In this document: positions 18,231 to 27,614 of the stretch, in pieces | How positions within the stretch are numbered: the first letter of the stretch is position 1 | How the letters are laid out: each line of letters starts with the position of its first letter | From: Microbulbifer agarilyticus | GTDB taxonomy: Bacteria; Pseudomonadota; Gammaproteobacteria; Pseudomonadales; Cellvibrionaceae | Length of the DNA: 64,000 nucleotides | Direction of reading: 5' to 3' | Assembly (NCBI RefSeq): GCF_020171345.1 | Contig: NZ_JAIUZM010000002.1 | Location: forward strand, 682,001 to 746,000 | Made by a program: the position numbers and the translations under genes | The notes under the pieces: generated by a model | Told to the model about the DNA's origin: nothing | The model's input: only the letters and a program-made list of their open reading frames with translations | Databases searched by the model: none

Positions 18231-18869
18231 ATGAGCGATCTACCAAACGGTAAATTTATTACCCTGGAAGGCGGCGAGGGCGTGGGTAAGTCCACGAATC
18301 TTCGCTTTATTACCCAGTGGCTGACGGAGCAGGGGATTCCGTTTATCCAAACACGGGAGCCTGGTGGTACCCCCCTCGCGGAACAGCTGCGGAACCTGCT
18401 GCTGGAAAAGCGCGAGGAAAGCGTGGACGCCACGGCGGAGCTACTGATGGTTTTTGCCGCCCGTGCGCAGCATTTGCAACGCGTGATATTGCCCGCACTC
18501 GCTGACGGAAAATGGGTTATTTGCGACCGTTTTACCGACGCGACCTACGCGTATCAGGGGGGCGGTCGCGAACTGGACTGGAACCTGATCGCACAACTCG
18601 AGCAAACCGTTCAGGGTGATCTGCGTCCTGATCAGGTTTTGTTGCTCGATGTCGATCCTGAAATTGGCCTGCAGCGCGCGGCCAGTACCGGTGAGGCAGA
18701 TCGTTTTGAAAGTGAGCAGATCCACTTTTTTAACAAGGTCCGTGCGGCTTACCTCAAGCGTGCGGAAAGTGCCCCGGATCAATACACGGTAATTGATGCT
18801 TCGGTGCCACTTGAGCAGGTTCAGGAGAACCTGGCGCTGGCGTTGCGTCAGATTGCGAGCCCGTTATGA
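18231..18869 (+). CDS. tmk: Thymidylate kinase
   Basis: 212 residues from the ATG at 18231, chosen because it leaves a normal short lead before the P-loop ITLEGGEGVGKSTN. Further signatures are TREPGGTPLAE, the DRFTDATYAYQGGGRELD segment and the C-terminal LID region. It phosphorylates dTMP to dTDP. The stop overlaps the holB start as ATGA. Confidence 0.97.
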   Translation: MSDLPNGKFITLEGGEGVGKSTNLRFITQWLTEQGIPFIQTREPGGTPLAEQLRNLLLEKREESVDATAELLMVFAARAQHLQRVILPALADGKWVICDRFTDATYAYQGGGRELDWNLIAQLEQTVQGDLRPDQVLLLDVDPEIGLQRAASTGEADRFESEQIHFFNKVRAAYLKRAESAPDQYTVIDASVPLEQVQENLALALRQIASPL

Positions 18870-19903
18870 CGTCCGTGGCAGTAGATTCCGAAGGTTTCGC
18901 GCAGTCTCAGATTCCATCGCCACTGCCATGGCAGGCGGCGCAGTGGCAGCGACTGGGCGCACAATGGGTTGCCGGACGTTGCCCGCATGCGTTGTTGATC
19001 AGTGGTCAATCCGGCCTCGGCAAGCGTCGTTTCGCGGAAGCGTTCACCGCGCTGCTGTTGTGCGACCAGCCTCGCCATGGTTTGGCCTGCGGCGAGTGCC
19101 GCGGTTGTCAGTTGCGCGCTGCGGGTTCCCATCCAGACTTTACCCGTGTGGTGCCAGAGAAAGAACAGGGGCCGTTGAAGGTTGAGCAGATTCGTGAATT
19201 GGGTGAATTTGTTGGTCGCACCAGTGGCCGAGAAGGCGCGCGTGTTGTGCTTCTTGCGCCAGCCGAGGCAATGAATGTTAACGCGGCAAATGCGCTCCTG
19301 AAAAATCTTGAGGAGCCATCCGGATCGGTCATTTTCCTGCTCATCACGGATCATCCTTCCGGACTATTACCGACAATTCGCAGCCGCTGCCAGACCATCG
19401 CTTTCCCGATTCCCCCGCAGCAATCTGCTTTGCGCTGGCTGCGCGAGAGCGGCATTGAAAACGAAGATGCCGATAACGCGCTCAATCTCGCTGGCGGTGC
19501 GCCGCTGCTGGCTATTCGCCTGATGGAACCGGAGGCCGAAGAGACTCGGCAAACGTTTTTTGCAGATCTGAGTTGCCTGACACGCGGTGATGAAAACCCG
19601 GTGGTTCTGGCAGGCAAATGGGAAAAGCCCGCTGAAGGGGCAGATCTCAACATGTTACTGCAATTCTGGCAGAGCTGGGTGGCACTGATGCTGAAGTCCC
19701 GCAGTACCGATGTTGCCGCGGATCCGAAGATTATGGGCTTGCTGCAGCGTCTGCCTGGCACGGGGCCACAGAGTATGCGGCCGGTATTTGGGTTCTATGA
19801 CCACCTGCTCAAAGCCCGCGCGCTGCTATCGGGCAACAGCAACCCGAACAAGCGGTTACTTCTGGAAGAGCTGATGATTCGGTGGGCGGCGCTGTTCCGC
19901 TGA
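18866..19903 (+). CDS. holB: DNA polymerase III delta' subunit
   Basis: 345 residues. The clamp-loader AAA+ fold shows LLISGQSGLGKRR, a zinc module of four cysteines (CDQPRHGLACGECRGCQL), NVNAANALLKNLEEPS and the SRC motif in TIRSRCQTIAF. Delta' is the stator of the clamp loader that places the beta clamp on DNA. Translationally coupled to tmk through the ATGA overlap. Confidence 0.95.
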   Translation: MTSVAVDSEGFAQSQIPSPLPWQAAQWQRLGAQWVAGRCPHALLISGQSGLGKRRFAEAFTALLLCDQPRHGLACGECRGCQLRAAGSHPDFTRVVPEKEQGPLKVEQIRELGEFVGRTSGREGARVVLLAPAEAMNVNAANALLKNLEEPSGSVIFLLITDHPSGLLPTIRSRCQTIAFPIPPQQSALRWLRESGIENEDADNALNLAGGAPLLAIRLMEPEAEETRQTFFADLSCLTRGDENPVVLAGKWEKPAEGADLNMLLQFWQSWVALMLKSRSTDVAADPKIMGLLQRLPGTGPQSMRPVFGFYDHLLKARALLSGNSNPNKRLLLEELMIRWAALFR

Positions 19904-20090
19904 TATTTCACAGGAATGTGGACAGGTCGCTGGCGGTCGAGGTAACTTACCACGACAATTCCTATACGGTCGTCGGCTCTACACAGTGGTAGGGGTTCCG
20001 GCGGCGGTCAAATAATGTACAAGAAGTGGCGTGTTGCCAGCTATCCTTTGCAAGGCAGGCAAGTTATACGCAACCGCGGTGGGGTTTAGC

Positions 20091-20444
20091 ATGAAAGGTA
20101 TGGGGGGCGGTGCCCGCAACGGCATCCTGTCACTGAAGATCCAAGACAAATCCGTGTTGTATGCGGCGTATATGCCGTTCGTGAAAAACGGTGGTCTGTT
20201 TATCAATACCGACAAGTCTTACAACTTGGGCGACGAAGTTTTCTTGCTGTTGAGCCTGATGGATGAGCCGGAGAAGCTCCCGGTTGCAGGAAAAGTGGTC
20301 TGGATTACGCCAGGTGGAGCACAAGGCAACCGTACTCCTGGTATCGGTATCCAGTTCAGCGACAAGGAAAATACCGCGCAGAACAAGATTGAAACGCTGT
20401 TGGCAGGCTCTCTGGAGTCAAGCCGTCCAACGCATACGCTGTAA
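20091..20444 (+). CDS. pilZ: Type IV pilus assembly protein PilZ
   Basis: 117 residues from the ATG at 20091, matching the length of Pseudomonas PilZ; ATG 20100 is an alternative. The core GILSLKIQDKSVLYAAYMPF, GDEVFLLLSLMDEPEKLPV and GKVVWITPGGAQGNR are close to Pseudomonas PilZ, which is required for type IV pili. This PilZ branch lacks the RxxxR arm that binds cyclic-di-GMP and none is seen here. It lies 187 bp after holB and before tatD, as in Pseudomonas, and predicts type IV pili encoded elsewhere. Confidence 0.94.
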   Translation: MKGMGGGARNGILSLKIQDKSVLYAAYMPFVKNGGLFINTDKSYNLGDEVFLLLSLMDEPEKLPVAGKVVWITPGGAQGNRTPGIGIQFSDKENTAQNKIETLLAGSLESSRPTHTL

Positions 20445-20633
20445 CGACGTCCCACCGTCTCGATACTGCCGGGCACTTTGGCCCGGCAGTTATCCTCCCG
20501 CAAACCGTCTCACCACTAGCCCCCAGCAAGACAGGCATATCGATGTCCATGCCTGTATAATCCCCACCTCATTTTCCCCTGATTCAATTTCCCTCATGCA
20601 TTGACTCGAATGCGGGGCGATAGGCTGTTATTT

Positions 20634-21410
20634 ATGCTGGTAGATTCTCATTGTCACCTCGACAGGCTCAAACTCGACAAGTTTGATGGTGACCTGGACG
20701 CGGTGCTGGACCTTGCGCGAAGCCGCGGCGTGAGCAAGTTTCTCTGTGTGGGGATTAGCCTGGATAACGCCGACCATGTAGTTTCCATCGCCAACACCTA
20801 TCCGGATGTGGTCTGTTCCGTGGGCGTACACCCACTGGACGTTGATTCAGGGCTGGCGGATGTCGATAAACTGAAGAGCCTCGCGGCACGGCCCAACGTG
20901 GTGGCGCTGGGGGAAACAGGCCTGGACTATTACTACAGCACCGAAACCAGAGAAGTACAGCAGCAAAGCTTTGTGGCGCATTTGCAGGCCGCGGATCAAA
21001 TCGGATTACCCGTCATTGTGCATACCCGGGATGCGCGTCAGGACACCATCGATCTGATCAAAGCGCATGGCAGCCGTGAGCATGCGGGTGTTTTGCACTG
21101 CTTCACCGAATCTTGGGAGATGGCCAAGGCCGCGTTAGACCTCAACTACTACATCTCCCTGTCTGGCATCGTCACCTTCAAAAATGCGGAGGAGCTTCGG
21201 GAAGTTGCCAAGCAAGTGCCGCTGGATCGCCTTCTCGTGGAAACCGATTCTCCGTATCTTGCACCGGTGCCACACCGTGGAAAGCCGAATATTCCCGCCT
21301 ACGTGCGTGAAGTGGCTGAATTTATCGCCGATTTGCGTGGGCTGCCTTACGAAGAGCTTGCCCGCATCACTACCGAAAACTTTTACCGACTTTTCCCTCG
21401 CGCCGCATAA
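20634..21410 (+). CDS. TatD-family metal-dependent hydrolase (YcfH type)
   Basis: 258 residues from ATG 20634, giving MLVDSHCHLDRL at the N-terminus. Metal ligands are visible in HCHLD, GETGLDYYYS, VIVHTRDA, LHCFTESWE and ETDSPYLAP. The family contains 3'-5' DNA exonucleases and deoxyribonucleases such as TatD and YcfH. Its position after holB-pilZ corresponds to ycfH in E. coli. Confidence 0.93.
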   Translation: MLVDSHCHLDRLKLDKFDGDLDAVLDLARSRGVSKFLCVGISLDNADHVVSIANTYPDVVCSVGVHPLDVDSGLADVDKLKSLAARPNVVALGETGLDYYYSTETREVQQQSFVAHLQAADQIGLPVIVHTRDARQDTIDLIKAHGSREHAGVLHCFTESWEMAKAALDLNYYISLSGIVTFKNAEELREVAKQVPLDRLLVETDSPYLAPVPHRGKPNIPAYVREVAEFIADLRGLPYEELARITTENFYRLFPRAA

Positions 21411-21440
21411 AGCGGGACGGGCTGATTTTAGGAAACATCT

Positions 21441-22073
21441 ATGTCTCAACAACAACTGGAGACCATGCTGGCCCTGCAGGACGCCATCAACACGGTCGTA
21501 AATGAGAACTGGCGTGAGCAGAATTTCGCTTGGTACCGCGCGATTTGGGTCGAGAGCGCCGAATTACTGGATCACTACGGCTGGAAATGGTGGAAGAAAC
21601 AGGAGCCAGAAATTGAGCAGGTTAAGCTGGAACTCGTGGATATCTGGCATTTTGGCCTGAGCTTGGAGCTGCAGCAGGGTGCCCCCGAGGTTGTTGCTCA
21701 AGAAATGCAACAGCAGCTCGACGCTATTGATGTCAGCGCTGGCGACTTCAGAGAAAACCTGGAGTCATTCACCTTGAATACGCTTGCGACCAAACAGTTT
21801 GATCTGCCTGGGTTTGCTCAATTATTGGCCGATTGCGCCATGGATCTCGACGAGCTTTATCGTCGTTATGTTGGCAAAAATGTGTTGAATCGCTTCCGCC
21901 AGGATCACGGTTATCAAGACGGTAGCTACCAGAAGCAATGGCAGGGTAGGGAGGACAACGAGCATCTGGCGGAGATCGTTCAATCTTTAGACACTGCAGC
22001 AGAAAATTTCAGCGTGCAGTTGTATGAAGCCTTAAAAGTTCGTTATCCGGGCACGAAAAAGGATTTGGCGTGA
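21441..22073 (+). CDS. All-alpha dUTPase-like pyrophosphatase (dUTPase-2 family)
   Basis: 210 residues, all-helical. The metal-binding pattern of the dimeric dUTPase family is visible in AIWVESAELLDHYGWKWWKK and KLELVDIWHFGLS, which supply the ExxE and ExxD pairs. Such enzymes hydrolyse dUTP (and often dUDP) to dUMP, keeping uracil out of DNA, consistent with nearby tmk and holB. It starts 30 bp after the tatD gene and is likely cotranscribed. Gammaproteobacteria more often rely on the trimeric Dut; whether Dut is also present cannot be told. Confidence 0.82.
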   Translation: MSQQQLETMLALQDAINTVVNENWREQNFAWYRAIWVESAELLDHYGWKWWKKQEPEIEQVKLELVDIWHFGLSLELQQGAPEVVAQEMQQQLDAIDVSAGDFRENLESFTLNTLATKQFDLPGFAQLLADCAMDLDELYRRYVGKNVLNRFRQDHGYQDGSYQKQWQGREDNEHLAEIVQSLDTAAENFSVQLYEALKVRYPGTKKDLA

Positions 22074-22137
22074 TTAATTTGGTCTCTTTTGTATAGAGAT
22101 ATAGACCAAAGGATAATGAAATTAATTGGCAAGGCCC

Positions 22138-22143
22138 TATAAT
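22138..22143 (+). promoter_or_regulatory. -10 element of mdh promoter
   Basis: A perfect TATAAT lies 30 bases before the mdh start. The -35 region is poor (ATGAAA at about 16 bp), so an activator may be involved. Confidence 0.55.
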
Positions 22144-22173
22144 GCGGGCGCCTGAAAACAACGGAGATACATC

Positions 22174-23154
22174 GTGAAAGCACCTGTTCGTGTTGCAGTT
22201 ACCGGCGCCGCCGGTCAGATCAGCTACTCCCTACTGTTCCGCATCGCTTCTGGCGAGATGCTGGGTAAGGATCAACCAGTTATTCTTCAGCTGCTGGAAA
22301 TTACTCCTGCTCTGGAAGCGCTGAAAGGCGTAGCGATGGAACTGGAAGACTGTGCCTTCCCACTGCTGGCAGGAATTGTTCAGTCCGACGATGCGACCGT
22401 TGCCTTTAAAGACGCCGATTACGCACTGCTGGTTGGCGCCCGTCCGCGTGGCCCAGGTATGGAGCGTAAGGACCTGCTGGAAGCCAACGCCGCAATCTTC
22501 TCTGCGCAGGGCAAAGCTCTGAACGACGTAGCTTCCCGCGACGTGAAAGTACTGGTTGTTGGCAACCCGGCCAACACCAACGCACTGATCGCTCAGCGCA
22601 ATGCGCCTGACTTGGACCCGCGTAACTTCACCGCCATGACCCGTCTGGACCACAACCGCGCCCTGACTCAGCTGGCGAACAAGACCGATTCCACCGTCAA
22701 CGACATTACCCACATGACCATCTGGGGTAACCACTCTGCGACCCAGTACCCTGACCTGCACCAGGCCAAGGTAAATGGCGAAGACGCCATGGGCAAAGTA
22801 GAGCAGGAATGGTACGAGACTGACTTCATCCCGACTGTACAGCAGCGCGGTGCCGCCATCATTAAAGCACGTGGTGCTTCCTCTGCAGCATCTGCAGCTA
22901 ACGCTGCGATCGACCACATGCGCGATTGGGCCCTGGGTTCTGCTGAAGGCGACTGGACCAGCATGGGTGTGTACAGCGATGGCTCTTACGGCATCGCTAA
23001 AGGCCTGATCTACTCCTTCCCGGTTGTTTGCAAAAACGGCGACTGGGAAATTGTTCAGGGCGTAGACATCAATGATTTCTCTCGTGAGAAGATGACCGCG
23101 ACTGAGCAGGAGCTGACTGAAGAGCGTGACGCTGTAGCGCACCTGCTGCCGTAA
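22174..23154 (+). CDS. mdh: Malate dehydrogenase
   Basis: 326 residues. The NAD-binding motif [17 protein letters not shown], substrate arginines in [25 protein letters not shown], and the catalytic His in [14 protein letters not shown] identify the LDH/MDH-type-2 malate dehydrogenase. It interconverts malate and oxaloacetate in the TCA and glyoxylate cycles, closing the path from aceA and glcB, which are also in this window. CGGAGATACATC upstream is the ribosome site, and a strong terminator follows, so it is a single-gene unit. Confidence 0.97.
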   Translation: MKAPVRVAVTGAAGQISYSLLFRIASGEMLGKDQPVILQLLEITPALEALKGVAMELEDCAFPLLAGIVQSDDATVAFKDADYALLVGARPRGPGMERKDLLEANAAIFSAQGKALNDVASRDVKVLVVGNPANTNALIAQRNAPDLDPRNFTAMTRLDHNRALTQLANKTDSTVNDITHMTIWGNHSATQYPDLHQAKVNGEDAMGKVEQEWYETDFIPTVQQRGAAIIKARGASSAASAANAAIDHMRDWALGSAEGDWTSMGVYSDGSYGIAKGLIYSFPVVCKNGDWEIVQGVDINDFSREKMTATEQELTEERDAVAHLLP

Positions 23155-23181
23155 GCTTTTACGCAAGCAAGTAACAGCCAT

Positions 23182-23213
23182 AAAAAAACCCGCACCTTGG
23201 TGCGGGTTTTTTT
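23182..23213. terminator. Bidirectional terminator between mdh and asnS
   Basis: AAAAAAACCCGCACC, a TT loop core, GGTGCGGGTTTTTTT. It serves mdh on the plus strand and asnS on the minus strand. Confidence 0.9.
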
Positions 23214-23247
23214 GTTTCTGCCTGCAGTAATCGCTGGCAGCGCAAAG

Positions 23248-24648
23248 TCAGAACTTCGCGTTGCGTGGTGTGCGCGGGAATGGGATTACGTCGCGAATAT
23301 TGCCCATGCCGGTAACGTAGGACACGATGCGGTCGAAGCCCAGTCCAAAGCCACCGTGCGGAACAGTACCGTAGCGACGCAGGTCGCGGTACCAATCCAG
23401 GTGCTCCTTGGGGATATCCATTTCGTCCATACGCGCATCCAGGCGATCGAGACGCTCTTCACGCTGAGAGCCGCCGATAATTTCACCGATGCCGGGTGCC
23501 AGCACATCCATGGCGGCCACGGTTTTCCCATCGTCGTTCATACGCATATAGAAGGCCTTGATGTCCTTCGGGTAGTTCAGAACGATAACGGGCTTTTTGA
23601 AATGCTTCTCTGCCAGGTAACGCTCGTGTTCCGAGGCCAGATCGATGCCCCAGGAAACCGGGAATTCAAACTTCTCTTTGCAGTTTTCCAGGATCTCAAT
23701 GGCATCGCCGTAATTGATGCGAGCGAAGTCGTTATCGACGATGTTTTCCAGGCGCGAGATGGCTTCTTTATCAATGCGCTGGGCGAAGAATGCCATGTCG
23801 TCGGCACGTTCGGTCAGAACCGCACGGAAGATGTACTTGAGCATTTCTTCGGCCAGGTTTGCGCAGTCGGCCAGGTCCGCGAAGGCAATCTCTGGCTCCA
23901 CCATCCAGAACTCGGCCAGGTGGCGGGTAGTGTTGGAGTTTTCCGCGCGGAACGTCGGGCCAAAGGTGTAGACCTTGGAGAGCGCGAGGCAGTAGCTCTC
24001 TACATTGAGCTGGCCAGATACCGTGAGGAAGGTTTCTTCACCGAAGAAATCCTCGGCGTAGTCAACGTCACCCTTATCGGTCAGGGGCAGGTTGGTCTGG
24101 TCCAGTGTGCTCACGCGGAACATTTCGCCGGCACCTTCACAGTCGGAGGCGGTAATGATCGGGGTGTGGATGTAGTTAAAACCGCGTTCGTGGAAGAATC
24201 GGTGCACGGCCTGCGCAATACAGTTGCGCACGCGCGCCACCGCACCACTGACGTTGGTGCGCGGGCGCAAGTGGGCGTGTTCACGCAAATGCTCCATGCT
24301 GTGACGCTTGGGAGACATCGGATAGGTGTCCGGGTCTTCAACCCAACCAACCACAGTCACACTGCTGGCCAGGAGTTCAATTGACTGACCCTTGCCCTCG
24401 GAGGCCTTGATCGTGCCTTCAATGTCTACCGCGCAGCCAGTGGTCAGGCGCAGAATTTCAGACTGGTAATTGTTGATGTCGGCTTCAACCACCACCTGAA
24501 TCGGGTCGAAGCAACTGCCGTCGTGCACGGCGAGAAAGGACAGGCCCGCTTTGGAATCACGACGGGTACGGATCCAGCCCTGGATGCGGGCGGTTTCACC
24601 TTCCCGCTGAGTGGACTTTAATAGTTTTTCGATGGACTCAACTTGCAT
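23248..24648 (-). CDS. asnS: Asparaginyl-tRNA synthetase
   Basis: 466 residues, equal to E. coli AsnRS. An N-terminal OB-fold anticodon-binding domain ([12 protein letters not shown] and following) precedes the class II core, with motif 2 around [12 protein letters not shown] and motif 3 [16 protein letters not shown]. It charges tRNA-Asn. Its presence means asparaginyl-tRNA is made directly here. It stands alone, convergent with mdh. Confidence 0.97.
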   Translation of the reverse strand: MQVESIEKLLKSTQREGETARIQGWIRTRRDSKAGLSFLAVHDGSCFDPIQVVVEADINNYQSEILRLTTGCAVDIEGTIKASEGKGQSIELLASSVTVVGWVEDPDTYPMSPKRHSMEHLREHAHLRPRTNVSGAVARVRNCIAQAVHRFFHERGFNYIHTPIITASDCEGAGEMFRVSTLDQTNLPLTDKGDVDYAEDFFGEETFLTVSGQLNVESYCLALSKVYTFGPTFRAENSNTTRHLAEFWMVEPEIAFADLADCANLAEEMLKYIFRAVLTERADDMAFFAQRIDKEAISRLENIVDNDFARINYGDAIEILENCKEKFEFPVSWGIDLASEHERYLAEKHFKKPVIVLNYPKDIKAFYMRMNDDGKTVAAMDVLAPGIGEIIGGSQREERLDRLDARMDEMDIPKEHLDWYRDLRRYGTVPHGGFGLGFDRIVSYVTGMGNIRDVIPFPRTPRNAKF

Positions 24649-24957
24649 GATGGTGCTCTTGTTGTCGTTCGCGCCTGCCCGTTTACGTATCGGCCATGGG
24701 TTTGCCGGAAACGAGCGAGACGGTTATTGCACGCGGCTTTTGGACGCGTATTCCCGCCGCATCTTGCCCCCTGTGTGCGGGAAAATCTACCCCTGATACG
24801 GCCGGAAGGGCCAGAAGGCAGAGCACGGAAGAAGAGGGGGGCAAAATGGGCCATTGGAATACGGGCCACCGGTGCCGCAACAGTATAGAAGGCCGCGCTG
24901 GCAGAAGCTGACTCTTGGTTCAGTTTTACCCTGTCCTACACTGAAATAATCACAGTG
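24649..24957. other. Divergent region between asnS and the DUF2244 gene
   Basis: About 300 bp with no supported gene. It must contain promoters for both flanking genes. I found no strong -35/-10 pair or clear hairpin. Confidence 0.4.
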
Positions 24958-25494
24958 ATGGATGATGTACTCATGGTCAAAGAAGTCGGCGGCGCACGCG
25001 GGCGTCGGGCCTGTATCCTTCTCGCGCCCAATCAATCCCTGTCTTTTGCCGGCAACCTTTGGGTGTTCATTTCCCTGGTGGCCGTTTCCCTCGGTATCAG
25101 CATCGCATTCGCGCTTGCGGGGGCGTGGATGGTCATCCCTTTTGCTGGCCTGGAGATGTTGTTGCTGGGAGCACTGTTTGGCTACGTCTATATGGAAGGA
25201 ACGCGCCGGGAAGTGATCCGCATAACCGATGAGCGCGTAGTCCTCGATACCAGCCGCGGCAGTCTGAAGCGACCGGTGTATCACACTGAGTTTGATCGCG
25301 ACAGCTTGGCGATACTGGTGCGCATGGGAGCCACACCTGCCGAACCTACGGCGGTGACGTTCAGCGGTCCGGAAGGCTGCCTGGAAGTAGGGGAGTTCCT
25401 TACCGACGCGGAAAAAGCTGCGCTCGTGGAAAAGCTCGGCACTTGCGGTTTACGTGCACGCAAAGAGCCGTGTTTCCGCTTGCAAGATTTTTGA
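24958..25494 (+). CDS. DUF2244 membrane protein
   Basis: 178 residues from ATG 24958 (GTG 24955 and ATG 24973 are alternatives). Two closely spaced hydrophobic helices (about 33-77) are followed by a soluble region with EVIRITDERVVLDTSRGSLKRP. The layout and the phrase LAPNQSLS near the N-terminus are typical of DUF2244 (PF10003), integral membrane proteins of unknown function often found near cytochrome oxidase genes; no such genes are adjacent here. Confidence 0.72.
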   Translation: MDDVLMVKEVGGARGRRACILLAPNQSLSFAGNLWVFISLVAVSLGISIAFALAGAWMVIPFAGLEMLLLGALFGYVYMEGTRREVIRITDERVVLDTSRGSLKRPVYHTEFDRDSLAILVRMGATPAEPTAVTFSGPEGCLEVGEFLTDAEKAALVEKLGTCGLRARKEPCFRLQDF

Positions 25495-25569
25495 TCCAAA
25501 AGGGATTTAAGTAATCAGACCGTATTCAACAAATATTTCCTGGAAGATCGCGCCCATCGATAAACTCGA

Positions 25570-25575
25570 TATAAT
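25570..25575 (+). promoter_or_regulatory. Possible -10 element upstream of bcp
   Basis: A TATAAT hexamer lies 89 bases before the bcp start. No good -35 is seen. It sits between CATCGA and TCGATG, an inverted repeat spanning 25554-25588 that could be an operator. Confidence 0.35.
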
Positions 25576-25663
25576 ATTGGGCTCGATGTATACGCGCTTG
25601 CATTGTAGGTAAGGTTCCAATGTTGCGCTTGCTATTACTTGTATTTCAATAAGGGGAGGCACC

Positions 25664-26140
25664 ATGGCACATCCTAAAATCGGCAATCTCGCACCTGTTT
25701 TTACCCTGAAGAACCAAAACGGCGAGAAGGTTGCTTTGAAAGATTTCCGGGATAGCAAAAATGTGGTGCTGTATTTCTATCCCAAGGCATTAACGCCGGG
25801 CTGTACAACGCAGGCGTGTGGTATCCGCGATAGCGCCAAGGAGTTTGCCAAGCGTGACACCGTTGTCTTCGGCCTTAGCCCAGATCCTGAAGCAAAGCTG
25901 CAGAGGTTTATTGATAAGTATGAATTGAATTTTGACCTGCTTGCCGATGAGGACCACAAGGTCGCCGACAAGTACGGTTGTTGGGGCCTCAAGAAGTTTA
26001 TGGGTAAAGAATATATGGGCCTGATTCGCACCACCTTTATCATCGATAAGGCGGGTCGCCTGCAGCACATCATCGGCAAAGTTAAGACCAAGACGCATCA
26101 TGATGATGCTCTGAACTGGATTGACGAGAATCTGGGTTAA
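25664..26140 (+). CDS. bcp: Bcp-type peroxiredoxin (thiol peroxidase)
   Basis: 158 residues. The peroxidatic cysteine is in KALTPGCTTQACGIRDS, with a second cysteine five residues later as resolving Cys, the arrangement of E. coli Bcp. RTTFIIDKAGRLQHI is the conserved late strand. It reduces hydroperoxides with thioredoxin. GGGGAGG gives a strong ribosome site. The gene appears to be a single unit. Confidence 0.95.
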   Translation: MAHPKIGNLAPVFTLKNQNGEKVALKDFRDSKNVVLYFYPKALTPGCTTQACGIRDSAKEFAKRDTVVFGLSPDPEAKLQRFIDKYELNFDLLADEDHKVADKYGCWGLKKFMGKEYMGLIRTTFIIDKAGRLQHIIGKVKTKTHHDDALNWIDENLG

Positions 26141-26574
26141 TCGGGGACACTAGGCGGTCTTGAGGCACGGTGACCCTGGGTTTAGCCCCAATGGGCCATG
26201 TCGCCGCCATAAACGAAGGGCGGCATCGGGCGCTGTGTACTCTTTTTTGTACATTGCGAAAAAAAAATTGTCTGTCGCCCCTTGCATTATCCCTAGATGG
26301 TCTATACTGGCTTGTGTAAAGGAGCGCCGCTCAAACGATTTGCCCAGAGCGATTGAGTGTGGTGCGAGGAAGCAGTACAAAAAATGTTCACTCTGGGCAG
26401 GCTTCGTTGCTTGTTTTTCAGGTGCGCCCAGCACCCAAGGTTGTAGTCAGAGATTGCTCGATTTGTAAACGTTAATCAGATCAGCAATATCACTGGCGGT
26501 GGTAAAAAGGGTCTCGCAGGAAGCGGGCGTAGAACAATAACCGCGGCTCAAGGAATCCATAAAGGAGCAGCTCA
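26141..26574 (+). other. Non-coding stretch with a promoter-like site upstream of the AraC-type gene
   Basis: About 430 bp with no convincing gene. TTGCAT (26282-26287) and TATACT (26303-26308) are separated by 15 bp and could drive a leader of over 250 nt for the downstream regulator or a small RNA. No remnant of an AraC ligand-binding domain is recognisable. Confidence 0.4.
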
Positions 26575-27021
26575 ATGAATCACATTCAGCCAGATCAGGC
26601 TTCTTTGTCAGAAGACAAACCATTGCAACAGGCGCGTCTGTCCGGTGATCCGAACATTCTCGACCAGTTGCTGGCACCACCGGAAGCGACCAGCTTCGGT
26701 ATTGCCGCCCGTGTAATCGACGTGCTGGAACAACGGATTGGTAAGGCATCTCTGGCGATTCGCCCGGTGGCCTCTGATCTCAGCATGTCCACCCGCACCC
26801 TGCAGCGCCGTTTGCAGGAACATAACCTCAGTTTTGCGTCCCTGCGGGATCACGTTCGCTTCCGTCACGCGGTGCACTTTTTGAAAGACACCGCATTGAG
26901 TGTTGACGGTATCTCCCGAATCCTCGATTTCTCTGACAGAACCAGCTTTACCAGTGCATTTAAGCGCTGGACCGGAATGTCACCGACAGGATACCGCCGA
27001 CAAGTTCGTCAGCGCTATTAA
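26575..27021 (+). CDS. Short AraC-family DNA-binding protein
   Basis: 148 residues, with AAAGGAG upstream as ribosome site. The C-terminal 100 residues form the paired helix-turn-helix domain of AraC regulators: VASDLSMSTRTLQRRLQEHN, then ISRILDFSDRTSFTSAFKRW and the end TGMSPTGYRRQ. The N-terminal 45 residues are low in structure and too short for the usual ligand-binding domain, so it resembles SoxS/MarA-type single-domain regulators. Target genes are unknown; neighbours are bcp and yajC. Confidence 0.85.
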   Translation: MNHIQPDQASLSEDKPLQQARLSGDPNILDQLLAPPEATSFGIAARVIDVLEQRIGKASLAIRPVASDLSMSTRTLQRRLQEHNLSFASLRDHVRFRHAVHFLKDTALSVDGISRILDFSDRTSFTSAFKRWTGMSPTGYRRQVRQRY

Positions 27022-27051
27022 TCGCCGCGTACAGATCCCTCGCATCACCTG

Positions 27052-27082
27052 ATCCAGGGCCCGCAATTGCGGTGCTCTGGAT
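27052..27082 (+). terminator. Stem-loop after the AraC-type gene
   Basis: ATCCAG pairs with CTGGAT, enclosing the palindrome CCGCAATTGCGG. A weak T-rich stretch (CATTTTGTC) follows. It may end AraC-gene transcription before yajC. Confidence 0.4.
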
Positions 27083-27150
27083 TGCCTCATTTTGTCAAAG
27101 CCGTTAGAGTTGTGCCCCAGAATTTGACTGACTCTATCGAGGTTTAGACC

Positions 27151-27483
27151 ATGGATTTCTTTATTCCTGCTGCAATGGCGCAAGAGGCTGCACCGGCTCC
27201 TCAGGGTAACCCGCTGATTACCCTGCTGATGTTCGGCGGCTTGTTTGTATTCATGTGGCTGTTCATTATTCGTCCGCAGCGCAAGCGTCAAAAAGAGCAC
27301 CAGGAGCTTGTTGGCGCGCTGAAAAAGGGTGACGAAGTGGTAATGACCAGCGGTATGCTGGGTCGTGTCGAAAAAGTAGACGACGATTACCTGATTCTGG
27401 AAGTGGCCGATAACATGAAGCTGAAGTTCCAGAAGGTTGCCGTACACGCGGTATTGCCAAAAGGCACCATTAAAAACATCTGA
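27151..27483 (+). CDS. yajC: Preprotein translocase accessory subunit YajC
   Basis: 110 residues. The N-terminus MDFFIPAAMAQ, one membrane helix (about 24-41) ending in FIIRPQRKRQKEHQELV, and KKGDEVVMTSGMLGRVEKV followed by AVLPKGTIKNI are diagnostic of YajC. It associates with SecDF at the inner membrane. Normally it lies in a tgt-yajC-secD-secF operon. Here it stands alone, with a strong terminator 62 bp downstream and an unrelated PLP enzyme after that. Confidence 0.93.
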   Translation: MDFFIPAAMAQEAAPAPQGNPLITLLMFGGLFVFMWLFIIRPQRKRQKEHQELVGALKKGDEVVMTSGMLGRVEKVDDDYLILEVADNMKLKFQKVAVHAVLPKGTIKNI

Positions 27484-27544
27484 AGACACATGCTTTGCCT
27501 TAGCCGTTTGCTAAGTGCAGTTATAAAAGCAGAGTGGCTTCACG

Positions 27545-27573
27545 AAAAAACCCGGCGATCGCCGGGTTTTTTT
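27545..27573 (+). terminator. Rho-independent terminator after yajC
   Basis: Six A residues, the palindrome CCCGGCGATCGCCGGG and seven T residues. Confidence 0.9.
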
Positions 27574-27614
27574 GTAAGTAATCCGCCAGGCCACGAGTGA
27601 AAGGGGAGTTGACC

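Noticed and set aside
23197..24384. A plus-strand open frame of 395 codons antisense to asnS
   Set aside because: asnS is certain by its motifs; the opposite frame has no domain.
26160..26468. A 102-codon open frame upstream of the AraC-type gene
   Set aside because: Poor composition, no ribosome site and no recognisable fold; treated as non-coding.
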